Source: Paenibacillus sp. P25
GTDB taxonomy: Bacteria; Bacillota; Bacilli; Paenibacillales; NBRC-103111
NCBI GenBank assembly: GCA_024704175.1
Contig: CP085629.1
Span: 4,960,001-5,024,000 of the forward strand
Reading direction: 5' to 3'
Length of the DNA: 64,000 nucleotides
Shown here: in pieces, positions 45,793 through 56,137 of the stretch
How positions within the stretch are numbered: the stretch's first letter is position 1
Layout: the number at the start of each line of letters is the position of its first letter
The notes under the pieces: generated by a model
The model's input: only the letters and a program-made list of their open reading frames with translations
Told to the model about the DNA's origin: nothing
The model's database searches: none
Made by a program: the position numbers and the translations under genes

Positions 45793-48700
45793 TCAGTCGA
45801 TCATTCCTAACCCCTTCAACATTCTAATGAATACGACCGCCGCTTGCGCGCGCGTCGATTCCCCTTCGGGCTGAATGTATCCTCGCTTGTGCCTGCCATG
45901 ATCTGAAGCTTAACCATGAGACGAACGTCCTCCAGGAGGTCTGCATCCACGCTTCCAATATCCTTATAGCTTCCCAAGTCTACGGATTCTTGCGTCGTCG
46001 GGAGCTTCTCGAATTTAATGACTGCCGCCAGCATGCTCGCCATTTCCTGCCGCGTCAGCGGCTGATCGGGCATAAAGCTGTTGCCGTGAACAAAGCCCAG
46101 CAGTCCTATCTCCTTCGCTTTGGCTATGTCGTCAAAATACCAGGAGCCGGACTTTACATCGTCATAAGTCACTGTGTTTCCGGCGGCCGATGTAACGCCT
46201 CCGAGCGCCCGAACCAGCATCGCCGTAAACTCCGCTCTCGTAACAGACTTATCCGGGGCGAACAGACTGCTGCTTACGCCTTCAACAAGTCCTTTCGCGG
46301 CGGCTTGCCGGACAAACGGCCTGCTCCAATGCTGCTCTACATCCTCAAAGCTCATCGCACGTTCTGCCACAACATATACGCTGTTGGAATAAGAGTTGAT
46401 CATCACGTAAGGCTCGCCCTTAACCTGTTTCGTCGTAGCAGGAACAAATTCAAACTTCTTCGTCGCCGCATGATAGTGGTACGCGCCCCACAGCTCCGGC
46501 ATGCCCGACATATTCCCCGGCATCGGGATGATTCTTGTAATCGCCTTGCTGAATTTGTCTGCCGTTCCGATGGAATGCCCTGTTTTCGTTACAATGACCT
46601 CCATGTTGAAATCGACAATCGCACCCATCACTTTACCATTCGGCAAGCCGCTGTCAAACGCCGCAAGGATGTCCTTGTCTCCGGACCTGTCGGTCAAGGT
46701 GATCTTGAAGCTGATCTCCTCGGCTTTGAGGTTGTTCGCAGCAAGCAAGTCCTGCAGCCCCGGAATAAGGGACGCCAGATTGCCCGGCACTTGATAGTCG
46801 CCGTATGGGGTCTTGATCTCGATGAAAAAGGAGGCGTTTCTCCCCTCTAAGCTCGTTAAAATGCCGGCCGGGATGCTGGCATAGGCCACTCCGTCCTTAG
46901 GTGTCAATTCAAGCGTAACGGACGGCTTCGTCGTGTCGATTTTGTCCGGATCCAGCGGCACCCCGTTCAGGTCAATGACCTGCTTCACATCGGAAGGAGT
47001 TGACTCGTCACTGCTGCTGTCGTTGCTACCGCCGCTGTTACTGCCGCCGCCGCTGTCAAGTGGCTTGCCGCTTACGGTAACCGTTGCGAATTTCCCCGTA
47101 ACCTCCACACCGTTTAAATAAACCGTCATCGTGTGGGTTTTGGCGCTCGTGTCCGTGTTTGGCGGAATGATGACGGTTGCTTCCGCGCTTGTCGCACTAC
47201 TTATAGCAGCAGTGGCGGCGTCAGTTCCGTCCATGTAGATGTGGACCGACTGCCCCACGAGATTTGAACCTGATAAGTTGACTAATATGCTGCCCCCGGC
47301 ACTAGTGAGGCTTAACGGATTCGCAGTAAGCTCGCTGACCGCAGGTACAGCTATTGTAAAGCTTGAACTTGCCTGATCAAGGGTATTGTGATATACGCTT
47401 TCCACTACACTGCCCGCAACATTTACCTTATAAATGCCATCTGCAAGTGGGCTGTTAAAAGTCAACGTATACGTTCGAGAATGTTCGTCATAGCTTGCCG
47501 AGTAAGCTGAAAATGCCGCACCGTTCTTCTCCATACTGACAAGCGAAAGCGCGTTGGAAGAAGTGAGCGACTGTCCATCCGCCACCCAATATACCGCTTC
47601 GCTGACGGATACGGTGATCGAGGCAGGCGGAGCGGTAAAGCTCTGACCGGCCGTGAAGCCGCCGAATGTCACCATAGGCTTGGCGGTATCGTACATGACA
47701 CGCAGGGCGTTGGATGCGGTATTGCCATTTGCGGCTGCATCGGTCGCTGCGTCCGCCATAACCTGTACCGTCACCTGGCCGCTGGCGGTCGGAGTGATCG
47801 TGGCCGTGTAGACAGACGCGGTGACTCTATTGAAACTGGAAACGACGCCGTTTCCAACCGCAATGCCGCTCGCATTAAAGCCGGTTACGTCTTCGCTAAA
47901 TGTGATGGTAATCGGGAATGCAGCATTTACCGTACTGCCTGCTGTGCTTGAAATGGCGGCCGTAGGCTTCGTAATGTCAAGTATGACACGAACTGAATTC
48001 GTAACCACGCCTGCTGGATTTCAAGCCGTCGTTGACCGTATAGCTGATCGTGCGAAGCCCGCCCGTGCTGCCGGATGAGTAAAAGCTAACGCTGTTTAAT
48101 GCGCTTTGCCACTGCGCCAAGGTGGCCCCGCCCTGAGCCGTCATCGTCAGCACGCCGTTCGTGGTATTGTAAGATCCGGTAATAGGGCCCGTTGCGATAA
48201 ACGAAAGGATGTCCCCATTTTGAAAGCCGCTCGAGACGGAAACCGTCGCGCGAACCAACGTTGTATGATCCCGGTCGGATATCCTAATACCGGAGTCGAT
48301 GGCGACTCCAAGTGTGCCGGCCACGTAGTCGGTCGTCCCGCCCGTCGTCGTCACGATAGGCGTCTGGTCTATTGCGGTTACAGTAACGGTTTTGGTTGCC
48401 GTATTGCTGGTATTTCCGGCACCGTCAACTACGGTGAAGCTAATCGTGCGCGTAGACGTATCCGGCGTGATGGCGGAATCGGTATAAGTAATCGAGCCCA
48501 GGGCGCTTTGCCACTGCGCCAAGGTGGCTGTTGCGCCTGCAGACGTCAGTGTCAGCACGCCGGTTGCGGCATTATAACTCGAATCAATATTGCCCATGGT
48601 CGTCCTATCGTTGGTAAATTCAAGCACATCTTCTCCGGAGTGAAGGTTACCCGTGATGGCCACCGTTGCACTTGCAAGGGTAGTGCTGCTTCCACCCGTT

Positions 48701-50568
48701 ACCGTTATACCGGAATCGATAACGACCGGTGTCGAGGCTATGTTATCTCCGGACACGAAGGATGTCGGCCCGACCGTGGTAGTTAAGGAAGGAAGCCCGA
48801 CCACATTGACTTTACTTGTTTTCGTGGCGCTGGTTTTCGTGCCGTCATTCACGGCGAAGCTAATGGTACGCATCCCGTTTGGCGTGCTGTTCGCTGTCGA
48901 GAACGCAACTGCGCTCAAGGCGTTTGACCACTGCGCATTGCTGGCTACTGCGCCTGAAGAGGTCAACGTCAGCACGCCGGTGGCCGTATTATAACTACCA
49001 ACAATATTGCCGAATGTGGTCGAATTGGTGTTGACGAAAGTAAGCGTATCTCCGGAATGAAAGCCGCTTGCGATGGATACCGTTCCGCTGGACTGCGTTG
49101 AGTTGTCCAGGTCGGATACGGTCACTCCCTCGTTGATGATGACTGCGGCTGTGCCGGCCGTGTAGTCGGTCGTCCCGTTCGTCATTGACACGATAGGCGT
49201 CTGGTCGGTCGCAGTCACGGTAACGGTTCTGGCGACCGTATTGCTGGCATTTCCTGCGCCGTCAACTACGGTGAAGCCAATCGTACGCGTTGTCGTATTC
49301 GGCGTGGTGGCGGTATTGGTAAAAGTAATGGAGCGCAGAGCGCTTTGCCACTGCGTCAAGGTAGCTGTTGCGCCTGCAGACGTCAGTGTCAGCACGCCGG
49401 TTGCGGCATTATAACTCGAATCAATATTGCCCATGGTCGTCCTATCGTTGGTAAATTCAAGCACATCTTCTCCGGAGTGAAGGTTACCCGTGATGGCCAC
49501 CGTTGCACTTGCAAGGGTAGTGCTGCTTCCACCCGTTACCGTTATACCGGAATCGATAACGACCGGTGTCGAGGCTATGTTATCTCCGGACACGAAGGAA
49601 GCCGATCCGCTAGTGACGGTCAACTGAAGGGTCCCGGTCACATTTACGTTACTTGTTTTAGCGTCGCTGGTTTTCGTGCCGTCACTTACGGCGAAGCTGA
49701 TTGTCCGTATTCCGCTCGGCGTGCCGTTCGCTGTCGAGAACATTACCGCGCTCAAGGCGTTTGACCACTGCGCATTGCTGGTCGCTGCGCCTGATGAGGT
49801 CAACGTCAGCACGCCGGTGGCCGTATTATAACTACCAACAATATTGCCGAATGTGGTCGAATTGGTGTTGACGAAAGTAAGCGTATCTCCGGAATGAAAG
49901 CCGCTCGAGACGGATACTATTCCGCTGGACTGCGTTGAGTCGTTATTGTCGCTTACCGTCACTGTCCCGTTGACGATGACTGCGGCTGTACCGGCCGCGT
50001 AGTCGGTCGTCCCGCCCGTCATCGTCACGATAGGCGTCTGGTCTGTTGCGGTTACAGTAACGGTTCTGGCGACCGTATTGCTGGTATTTCCTGCGCCGTC
50101 AATTGCAGTGAAGCTAATCGTACGCGTTGTCGTATTCGGCGTGAAGGCGGTATTGGTAAAAGTAATGGAGCGCAGAGCGCTTTGCCACTGCGCCAAGGTG
50201 GCTGTTGCGCCTGCAGACGTCAGTGTCAGTACGCCGGTTGCGGCATTATAACTCCAATCAATATTGCCCATGGTCGTCCCGTCGTTGGTAAAACCAAGCA
50301 CATCTTCTCCGGATTGTAAGCCGCTCGTGATGGCCACCGTTGCACTTTCAAGCGTAGTGCTGCTTCCATCCGTTACCGTTATGCCGGAATCGATAACGAC
50401 AGGAGTCGATGCCGTGTTATCTGCTTCCACGAAGGAAGCCGATCCGCCGGTCGTGGTCAAGGCAGGACCCGGAGCGGCGAAGATAGTCGGTGTAAAATAA
50501 TTTCCCGGGCCCATCAGAAGAATTAATGCAAGGGCAACCATGAATGTCGATTTGCGCAAAAAATTCAT
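45793..50568 (-). CDS. Giant SLH-anchored repeat protein (adhesin-like), two frameshifts
   Basis: About 1591 residues. ATG 50568 follows GGAGG, with a signal-like N-terminus (RKSTFMVALALILLMGPGNY). Then come about three tandem ~279-residue A-B double domains (A: SGEDVLGFTNDGTTMGNID, TATLAQWQSALRSITFTNT; B: FHSGDTLTFVNTNSTTFGNI). Then Ig-like domains (ITFSEDVTGFNASGIAV), an IPT-like unit (ANPLSLTSAGGSILVNLSGSN), a Gly/Ser linker, a ~200-residue domain, and three SLH motifs (SFEDVEQHWSRPFVRQAAAKGLVEG; YDDVKSGSWYFDDIAKAKEIGLL; YKDIGSVDADLLEDVRLMVKLQIM). Frame breaks lie near 48000 and 45855; the latter restores ESTRAQAAVVFIRMLKGLG. SLH motifs bind pyruvylated wall polymers, so the protein is displayed on the cell surface. 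Confidence 0.88.
47990..50430 (-). repeat. 837-bp tandem repeats inside the SLH protein gene
   Basis: The marker AGACGTCAGTGTCAG recurs at 48541, 49378 and 50215, a spacing of exactly 837 bp (279 codons). The segments 48541-48770 and 49378-49607 are essentially identical in DNA. Segments near 48931-49080 and 49769-49918 are also nearly identical at the same offset, so recent duplication or gene conversion is likely. Confidence 0.85.
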
Positions 50569-50743
50569 TTTGACGTTTTCCTCCAAAGGATTCTGTAATT
50601 CTCTATGAAATTTTTAGTAGATTATAGCAATTATAACACTGGTTTTACTATGTTGTTAATTATTTTGAAGCTCACAGCCGGCGGATGCAAATTCTTGTCC
50701 CCCGACACCTCGGCTCTTACCGCACACTCACGTTCATCTGCAG

Positions 50744-50779
50744 AAAAAAATCCCGCAATTATTCGCATAATTACGGGAT
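50744..50779 (-). terminator. Intrinsic terminator of the sugar operon
   Basis: On the minus strand an imperfect 13-bp stem (ATCCCGTAATTAT / ATAATTGCGGGAT) with a 4-nt loop is followed by TTTTTTT, 13 bp after the PfkB stop. Confidence 0.88.
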
Positions 50780-50791
50780 GGTTCCACCTGT

Positions 50792-51724
50792 TTATGGTCT
50801 AATCTGTTCTACGGACTCCAGCGGCTCCCAAGCCTTATCCGGGTCGACGCTGCCCGCCCGGTCGGAAAGCGCATTCGCGGCGCCCGCCGCAACGGCAAGC
50901 CGCAGGCAGGCCTCGGGGCTCTCCTGACGGAAAGTGCCTACGGCAAAGCCCGCCACAAACGCATCGCCGCACCGACCGTATTGACCGCTTCCACCTGCGG
51001 AGCCGCCATCCTCCAGCGGGTGCCGCCGGCAGACAGCAGCGCCCCTTCGCTCCCATCGATACGCATACCGACCGGATGCCTTCCCTGTGCAGCGCATCCA
51101 GCCGCCGCTTAAGCCCGGGATCCTCCGCCCCGGAACCGGTCAGCCGCAGCAGCTGCGCCAGCTCCTCTTCGTTCGGCTTGATGAAGTCCGGCTGCGCCCG
51201 GATTCCCTGACGGAGCGCCTCTCCGCTCGTATCCAAAAAGACGGCGGCCCCTGAGACTTCGCGACGCGGATCAGCTGCGCGTAATAATCGGCGGGGACGC
51301 CTCGGGGGAGGCCGCCGCTGAAGCAGACGACCCGCGACCGGGCGGCCAGGCCTTCCAGCTTCCCGGCCAATTGCTCCATCGCTTCCGGCGTAATGACCGG
51401 GCCCGGCTCGAGCAGCTCGGTCGAGGTGCCTGACGTTTCTTCTATAATATTCAGGCAAATTCTCGACTCTCCGTCCACGGTGACAAAATCGTGGGGCACG
51501 TCTTGCCGGCTCAGCCTCTCGGCGATCCAGACGCCATTCGCGCCCCCGATGAAGCCCGTGGCCGTGACGGGGCGACCGAGTCGCCGGATCACGCGGGACA
51601 CATTGATCCCTTTCCCGCCGGCCTCCGCAACCATCCGCTGCACCCGCGACACGCGGCCCGGCAGGAAGCCGGGCAAATAATAGGTTTTATCGATCGCCGC
51701 ATTGAGCGTTACGGTCGTAATCAT
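50792..51724 (-). CDS. PfkB-family sugar-phosphate kinase (tagatose-6-P / fructose-1-P kinase type), three frameshifts
   Basis: About 310 residues. MITTVTLNAAIDKTYYLPGFLPGRVSRVQRMVAEAGGKGINVSRVIRRLG is the LacC/FruK N-terminus. LNIIEETSGTSTELLEPGP is the substrate-lid region. Breaks near 51252, 51055 and 50965 separate FLDTSGEALRQGIRAQPDFIKPNEEELAQLL, the G-AKG-A segment and the anion-hole motif GAGDAFVAGFAVG (catalytic Asp). It phosphorylates a hexose phosphate to a bisphosphate. The neighbouring aldolase is its natural partner, and with the SIS isomerase the substrate is probably tagatose-6-phosphate, although fructose-1-phosphate cannot be excluded. Confidence 0.85.
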
Positions 51725-51755
51725 GCGTTCGTCTCCTCTATGCGGCTCCGGCAGG

Positions 51756-52624
51756 TCAGGCCCGAATGAAGCCCGCTTTGCCCACGCAGCCGAGCATCCG
51801 CATTTTTTCCATGGCCGCCGCTTTCACAGCCGCTTTGGCAGGTATCATATACTTGCGCGGATCGTTCTCCTCCGGATTCTCCCGGAATACTTCTTTAATC
51901 GCATTCGAGAAAATGATCCGGATTTCCGTCGCAATGTTCATCTTCGCCATCCCGAGAGCCACGCAGCGCTTCACCTGCTCTTCGGGAATCCCCGATCCCC
52001 GTGCAGCACCAAGGGGAGCGCCACCTTCGACGCAATCCGTCCGATCCGGTCGAAATCGATCTTCGGCTCTCCCTTATAGATGCCGTGCGCCGTCCCGATG
52101 GCCGGAGCCAGCGTCGGCACGCCGGTGCGCTCTACGAATACCGCGCATTCCTCCGGGTCGGCCATTAGAGCCTCGTGTTCAGCTACGACAATGTCGTCCT
52201 CCACCCCGCCGACCTTGCCGAGCTCCGCCTCGACGTTGACGCCGGCCGCTCGGGCCACTTCCACTACCCTTGCGGTCAGCCGCACGTTTTCTTCAAAAGG
52301 ATGCATCGAAGCGTCGATCATCACGGACGTGTACCCGGCGCGGATGCACTGCACGATCAAATCAAAGTCGGTGCAGTGATCGAGGTGAAGCGCGATCGGA
52401 ATGCTCGACCGCTGCGCGGCGGTTCTTGCGGCGGCGGCAATGTAATCCGCCCCCAAATGCTTGACCGTGCCTACGGTCGATTGCAGAATGAGAGGGGACT
52501 GCGTTTCCTCCGCCGCTTCCACCACCGCCTGCAGCATCTCCAAAGTATGCACGTTAAATGCGCCGATTCCGTATCCTTCGGCCCTTGCCGCCTTTAGCAT
52601 CGGCGTGGACGATACCAGTGCCAT
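51756..52624 (-). CDS. Class II ketose-bisphosphate aldolase (GatY/KbaY/Fba type), frameshifted
   Basis: About 289 residues. MALVSSTPMLKAARAEGYGIGAFNVHTLEMLQAVVEAAEE is the family N-terminus. Catalytic Asp and zinc His are in ALHLDHCTDFDLI, and further ligands in NVEAELGKVGGVED and TAHGIYKGEPKIDFDRI. The frame breaks near 51995 at LHG; GSGIPEEQVKRCVALGMAKMNIATEIR then supplies the last zinc-His loop (HGGSG-type). It splits tagatose- or fructose-1,6-bisphosphate into triose phosphates. It lies between the ROK kinase and the PfkB kinase, 31 bp from the latter. Confidence 0.9.
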
Positions 52625-52672
52625 TCCGGCCCCTCCTCCTGTGTGGAAAATTCAAACCCGCAAGGAAAGCGT

Positions 52673-53643
52673 TTACCTGCCGAGCCGGCTAAGCGCCATC
52701 AAGGCACTCCCGGCCACGCCCGCATCCTCCAGCCGCTGCGCGGCCGTTACCGTCAGCCTCTCCTTGTAAATCGGGAGCAGGCGGGCGTCAAGCTCTTCCC
52801 GCATCGGCGCGAATAAACGTTCACCCAGCCGCCGCCGCGCCTCCGCCGATGATAATGACATCGGGGCTGAGCAAACACACCGCGGTCGCCAAACCGCGTC
52901 CCAACAAGCGGCCCGTGCGGGACATAATTTCCCGGCAGACGGAGTCCCCTGCGTCGTAGCCTTGGGAAACCGCCTGGGCAGTCACAGCGTCAATCCTACC
53001 TTCCTCGATCCACTGACGGACGACGGTCGGCCTTCCCTGCGCCAAAGCCTCCTGCAGCTGGCGCTCCATCCCCCGGCCGGAAGCGACCGTCTCGAGGCGA
53101 CCTACCTGGCCCGCGACCGCAGCGGTACGAAATGCCGTCCATGGGAATATGGCCAAGCTCCCCGGCGAGGTACCCTCCTCCGTAGTACAGCCTGCCCTCG
53201 CTTACAACAGCGGCCGCCAGACCCGTTCCGAGCGTCACGCCCAGCACGTGCTTGAAGCCTTTTCCCGCACCGGCGGCCGCTTCCCCATACACATACATCC
53301 GCACATCGTTATCGATAAAGACGGGAACTCCCTGCAAAGCCGCGCTTAACTGTGATGCAAAAGGAAGATTCCTCCACCCCAAATTCACCGTCTGAACCGA
53401 CAGGCCATGCTCCGGGTCGACGAACCCGGGCACACCCGCTCCTACCGCCGCCAGTTGATCCGGCGAGAGGCCCTCCTCCCGGCATAGCGTCCGGATGGCT
53501 TCGGCCAGACGACCGATCACCGCATCGCTTCCTTGATGAGCTTCCGTAGGGAATTTGGTCAGCTTTAGAACCTTCCCCTGTTCATCTACCAATCCGCATA
53601 CGATATTCGTGCCTCCGATATCGACGCCGATCATTCGCCTCAT
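52673..53643 (-). CDS. ROK-family sugar kinase, two frameshifts
   Basis: About 323 residues. MRRMIGVDIGGTNIVCGLVDEQG is the ATP-binding loop. PVFIDNDVRMYVYGEAAAG holds the catalytic Asp (in DND), and TLGTGLAAAVVSEGRLYYGGGYLAGELGHIPMDG is the ROK signature. A break near 53110 falls in the zinc-binding CGCGQ-type loop, followed by VGRLETVASGRGMERQL. A second break near 52830 precedes AAAAGERLFAPMREELD. It phosphorylates a free sugar or amino sugar. It overlaps the DeoR stop by 4 nt, and in this operon a hexosamine is the likely substrate. Confidence 0.88.
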
Positions 53644-54462
53644 GCCGGTCCCTCATTTCCCGGGACGGCCGTAAGCTCGGCCAAATGCAGCTCAAGCCCC
53701 TGCTGCTGCAGCAAATCTGCGAACGCGGCTTCCGGACGCCTGTCCGTGATGCACCCCCGCGGCGCGCTCAGCGGCGCAATGCCGAAGAGGGAAGCCTTCC
53801 CGACCTTGGTATGGTCGAACACGGCGTACGTCTGCAGCGACCTCTGCAGCATCAGCCGCGCGATGTGCGCTTCCAGCTCGGAATAGGTCGTCACGCCCTG
53901 CTCGGCGGTAATCCCGTCGATGCCCATGAACATTTTGCCGATGTTCAGGCTCTCGACGATCTTCTCCGCCAGCGGTCCGCAGAGTTCGTAGCTGTTCTTC
54001 CGGACGACGCCGCCGGTCAGCACGACCTGCACCCCCTCGCTGTCAGCCAGCTCCATGGCGATGTTGACGGCGTTCGTGACCACCGTAATGCCGCGATGCA
54101 ATTTGAGCTCCTTCGCAATCAAGTAGGTGGTCGTCCCGCCGGTCAGCCCCACGATATCGCCTTCCTCCACCATGGAGGCGGCTTTGCGGGCGATCGCTTC
54201 CTTTTCCGGCGACCACTGCTCCCGCTTCTCCGTGAACGACTGCTCCCTTAAGAACGACATGCCGTCCAGCTGGGCTCCTCCCAGGTTGCGGATCAGGGTC
54301 GCCCTCTTTCTCCAGCAGATCGAGGTCCCGCCTCGCCGTCGCTTCCGAACAGCCGAACACTTCGCATACTTCCTGAATGGTGAGCCTGCCTTGACGCTTC
54401 AAGAGCTCGAGAATGCTTCGGCGCCGTTTTTCGCCTTTGGACAAGGCCTCGTCTTTCGACAT
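53640..54462 (-). CDS. DeoR-family transcriptional regulator, frameshifted
   Basis: About 274 residues from ATG 54462 (MSKDEALSKGEKRRRSILELLKRQGRLTIQEVCEVFGCSEATARRDLDLLEKEG). A break near 54305 leads to ATLIRNLGGAQLDG and the sugar-phosphate sensor domain: IVGLTGGTTTYLIAKELKLHRGITVVTNAVNIAMEL, GVQVVLTGGVVRKNSYELCGPLAE, FMGIDGITAEQGVTTYSELEAHIARLM. DeoR proteins repress sugar operons and are released by a phosphorylated intermediate. The three 15-nt palindromes upstream of the SIS gene are its likely operators. Confidence 0.88.
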
Positions 54463-54487
54463 ACATCCATCAACCCCATGCTTCAAA

Positions 54488-55549
54488 CTAAATGGTAACC
54501 ACCTGCGTCAAATTCCTCGGCGAATCGGGATCGCAGTTCTGCTGCAGCGCTTTGTAGTAGCCGAGATATTGCAGAGCGGGCATGTAGAGCACCGCGCGCG
54601 CTTCGTCGGATATGTTCTCCCCGCCAAGCTCGATCACGTAATCCGCGAAGGCTGTATCGGCTCCGGCCTTAGCCGTAAGCAGCAGCACATCCGCTCCGTA
54701 GGCTTTCATCTCTTCGGCCACCTTCAGCTCATAGCTCCTCGCCTGCTCGGACAGAAGGACGCAGACCAAGGTGCCCGGCTCGACGATCGACTTGGGGCCG
54801 TGGCGGAACTCCAGCGTACCGTAAGCCTCCGTCCACACGTTGGACATCTCTTTGATTTTCAGACAAGCCTCCAGTGCCGTGCCGTAGAGCGTACCCATGC
54901 CGAGATAGATGAATTTGTTGTAAGCTTTCGCGCCGCTCTTGAACATGGCTCCGACCGCTTCGTCCGCGACCCTCACCACAGCGGCATCCGCATCCCGCGT
55001 GAATTCCAGCTCCTGCTTCCATTCCGGCTCGCCCGCAGCTTCGGCGATGGCGGCCTGCATCATGAACGTCATGCTGCTGAACGATTTCGTCATCACCGTA
55101 CTCTTTTCCTTGCCGAGAGGCGAAATCAGGCATTCCGCGAGCTGCGCCAACCGGCTGTCTTCATAGCGGCTGATGCCCGCTACGGTAACGTTCGGCAATG
55201 CTTTAACCGCTTCCAGCGCCAGGACAACCTCCGTCGATTCCCCGGAACGGGAGACACCGACGACCAGGTAGCGGTAAGCGGCCGGGGCCGTCTGCTTAAG
55301 GAACAGGAACAGCTCCGAGGAAGGATAGGCGGAAGCCCTTCTTCCAAGCCAAGCGCGGTACGTCGAAGCCATCGATAAGGCCTGATAATACGACGAACCC
55401 GACCCGATAAAAATGATTTCGTCATATGACGGATCGAGCAAATACGTTTCCACCCAATTCCTCTGCTTCTCCAGTTGCTCCCAAGCCGCTTTCAGCGCAT
55501 CGGCCTGCGCCGAGATCTCCGAATACGTATGCTGCCCTCTTGCTTCCAT
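54488..55549 (-). CDS. SIS-domain sugar isomerase/deaminase (AgaS/GlmS-C-like)
   Basis: 353 residues, intact, ATG 55549. Two sugar-isomerase (SIS) domains are present: IIFIGSGSSYYQALSMASTYRAWLG, YLVVGVSRSGESTEVVLALEAVKAL and, in the second half, FIYLGMGTLYGTALEACLKIKEMSNVWTEAYGTLEFRHGPKSIVEPGTLVCVL. The glutaminase domain of GlmS is absent. The E-FRHGP motif is shared with AgaS and GlmS. With a tagatose-6-P-type kinase and class II aldolase downstream, deamination/isomerisation of a hexosamine-6-phosphate is the best proposal. It is the first gene of the operon and directly follows the palindrome region. Confidence 0.85.
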   Translation of the reverse strand: MEARGQHTYSEISAQADALKAAWEQLEKQRNWVETYLLDPSYDEIIFIGSGSSYYQALSMASTYRAWLGRRASAYPSSELFLFLKQTAPAAYRYLVVGVSRSGESTEVVLALEAVKALPNVTVAGISRYEDSRLAQLAECLISPLGKEKSTVMTKSFSSMTFMMQAAIAEAAGEPEWKQELEFTRDADAAVVRVADEAVGAMFKSGAKAYNKFIYLGMGTLYGTALEACLKIKEMSNVWTEAYGTLEFRHGPKSIVEPGTLVCVLLSEQARSYELKVAEEMKAYGADVLLLTAKAGADTAFADYVIELGGENISDEARAVLYMPALQYLGYYKALQQNCDPDSPRNLTQVVTI

Positions 55550-55579
55550 CCCGATCTCCTCCCAAGGTAAGAAATGGCA

Positions 55580-55650
55580 TTTGATTGCTTAATGCAATAT
55601 TACTACAATAATTTGATTGTTTCAATCATAATTTTGATTTATTTAATCAT
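55580..55650. promoter_or_regulatory. Three 15-nt palindromes upstream of the amino-sugar operon
   Basis: ATTGC-5-GCAAT at 55584-55598, TGATTG-3-CAATCA at 55614-55628, and TGATT-5-AATCA at 55635-55649, in an AT-rich stretch 35-100 bp upstream of the SIS start codon. They share the TTGATT half-site and equal length, as expected for operators of the operon's DeoR protein. Confidence 0.6.
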
Positions 55651-55679
55651 ATTTTTAGTAAAAGCATATTCGCTCCTTA

Positions 55680-55764
55680 TAACGGACACAGCGGCCGTTA
55701 TGGAGGGGAATTGGGGCCATGTTGGTTGCTAACGGACACCGACTATATAGCCCCCTAATCCATT
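55680..55764. repeat. TAACGGAC-type intergenic repeats left of the IS element
   Basis: Two units beginning TAACGGACAC (about 55682 and 55730) resemble those at 22.3 kb. Two oppositely oriented units (TCCGTTAC near 57175 and GTCCGTAAG near 57225) lie on the right side of the IS element, so the element appears to sit within such a cluster. Confidence 0.45.
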
Positions 55765-55813
55765 TGGACACTCCTAACCACTTCAGATACACTAAATGGG
55801 TGGGGAAAAATCC

Positions 55814-56137
55814 ATGAAAAGACGTTTTAGATGCCCGGTTCAAGCAAAAAAGGATCTCGTAGTAGAAGTGCTCTCTGGCTACCGTACAGAGGTGGTGGCC
55901 CGGAAGCATGGCATGGCTCCTAAAACGCTTAGCAACTGGGTTCGTCAATACCAGGATGAGGTGGGCGACCTTATGGCAAAGAAACGTGATGAAGAGGAGA
56001 AAATCAAGGAGGATGCAGCCAAGTTCAAAGAGCTTCAAGAGAAATACGATGAAGCCATGAAACTGTTGGGCCAGAAAGAACTGGAGAACAGCATCCTTAG
56101 AGATTTGGTTAAAAAAAAGTATCCCGACTGGAAGTAG
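55814..56137 (+). CDS. IS3-family transposase OrfA
   Basis: 107 residues from ATG 55814. The N-terminal HTH is MKRRFRCPVQAKKDLVVEVLSGYRTEVVARKHGMAPKTLSNWVRQYQDEVG. A leucine-zipper coiled coil follows (DEEEKIKEDAAKFKELQEKYDEAMKLLGQKELENSILRDLVKK). It binds the IS ends and oligomerises with OrfAB. Its last codons run through AAAAAAAAG at 56111-56119, the presumed -1 slip site that yields the fused transposase. Confidence 0.9.
   Translation: MKRRFRCPVQAKKDLVVEVLSGYRTEVVARKHGMAPKTLSNWVRQYQDEVGDLMAKKRDEEEKIKEDAAKFKELQEKYDEAMKLLGQKELENSILRDLVKKKYPDWK
56113..56119 (+). promoter_or_regulatory. Programmed -1 frameshift site of the IS3 transposase
   Basis: A-AAA-AAG heptamer in the OrfA frame. Slipping back one base joins VKK to VSRLEVASYWIGEGYPV of OrfB, exactly the usual OrfAB junction. 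Confidence 0.7.

Noticed and set aside
45990-46850. 286-codon plus-strand frame opposite the SLH region.
   Set aside because: Antisense to clear SLH motifs, Arg/His-rich composition, no family resemblance.
47990-50430. Regular repeats that might be taken for a CRISPR or satellite array.
   Set aside because: The period is 837 bp, in frame with a protein, with no short direct repeat/spacer pattern and no cas genes.
52662-52675. GGAAAGCGTTTACC as a second cre site before the aldolase gene.
   Set aside because: Two of 14 consensus positions fail, and it lies inside the end of the ROK gene within an operon.
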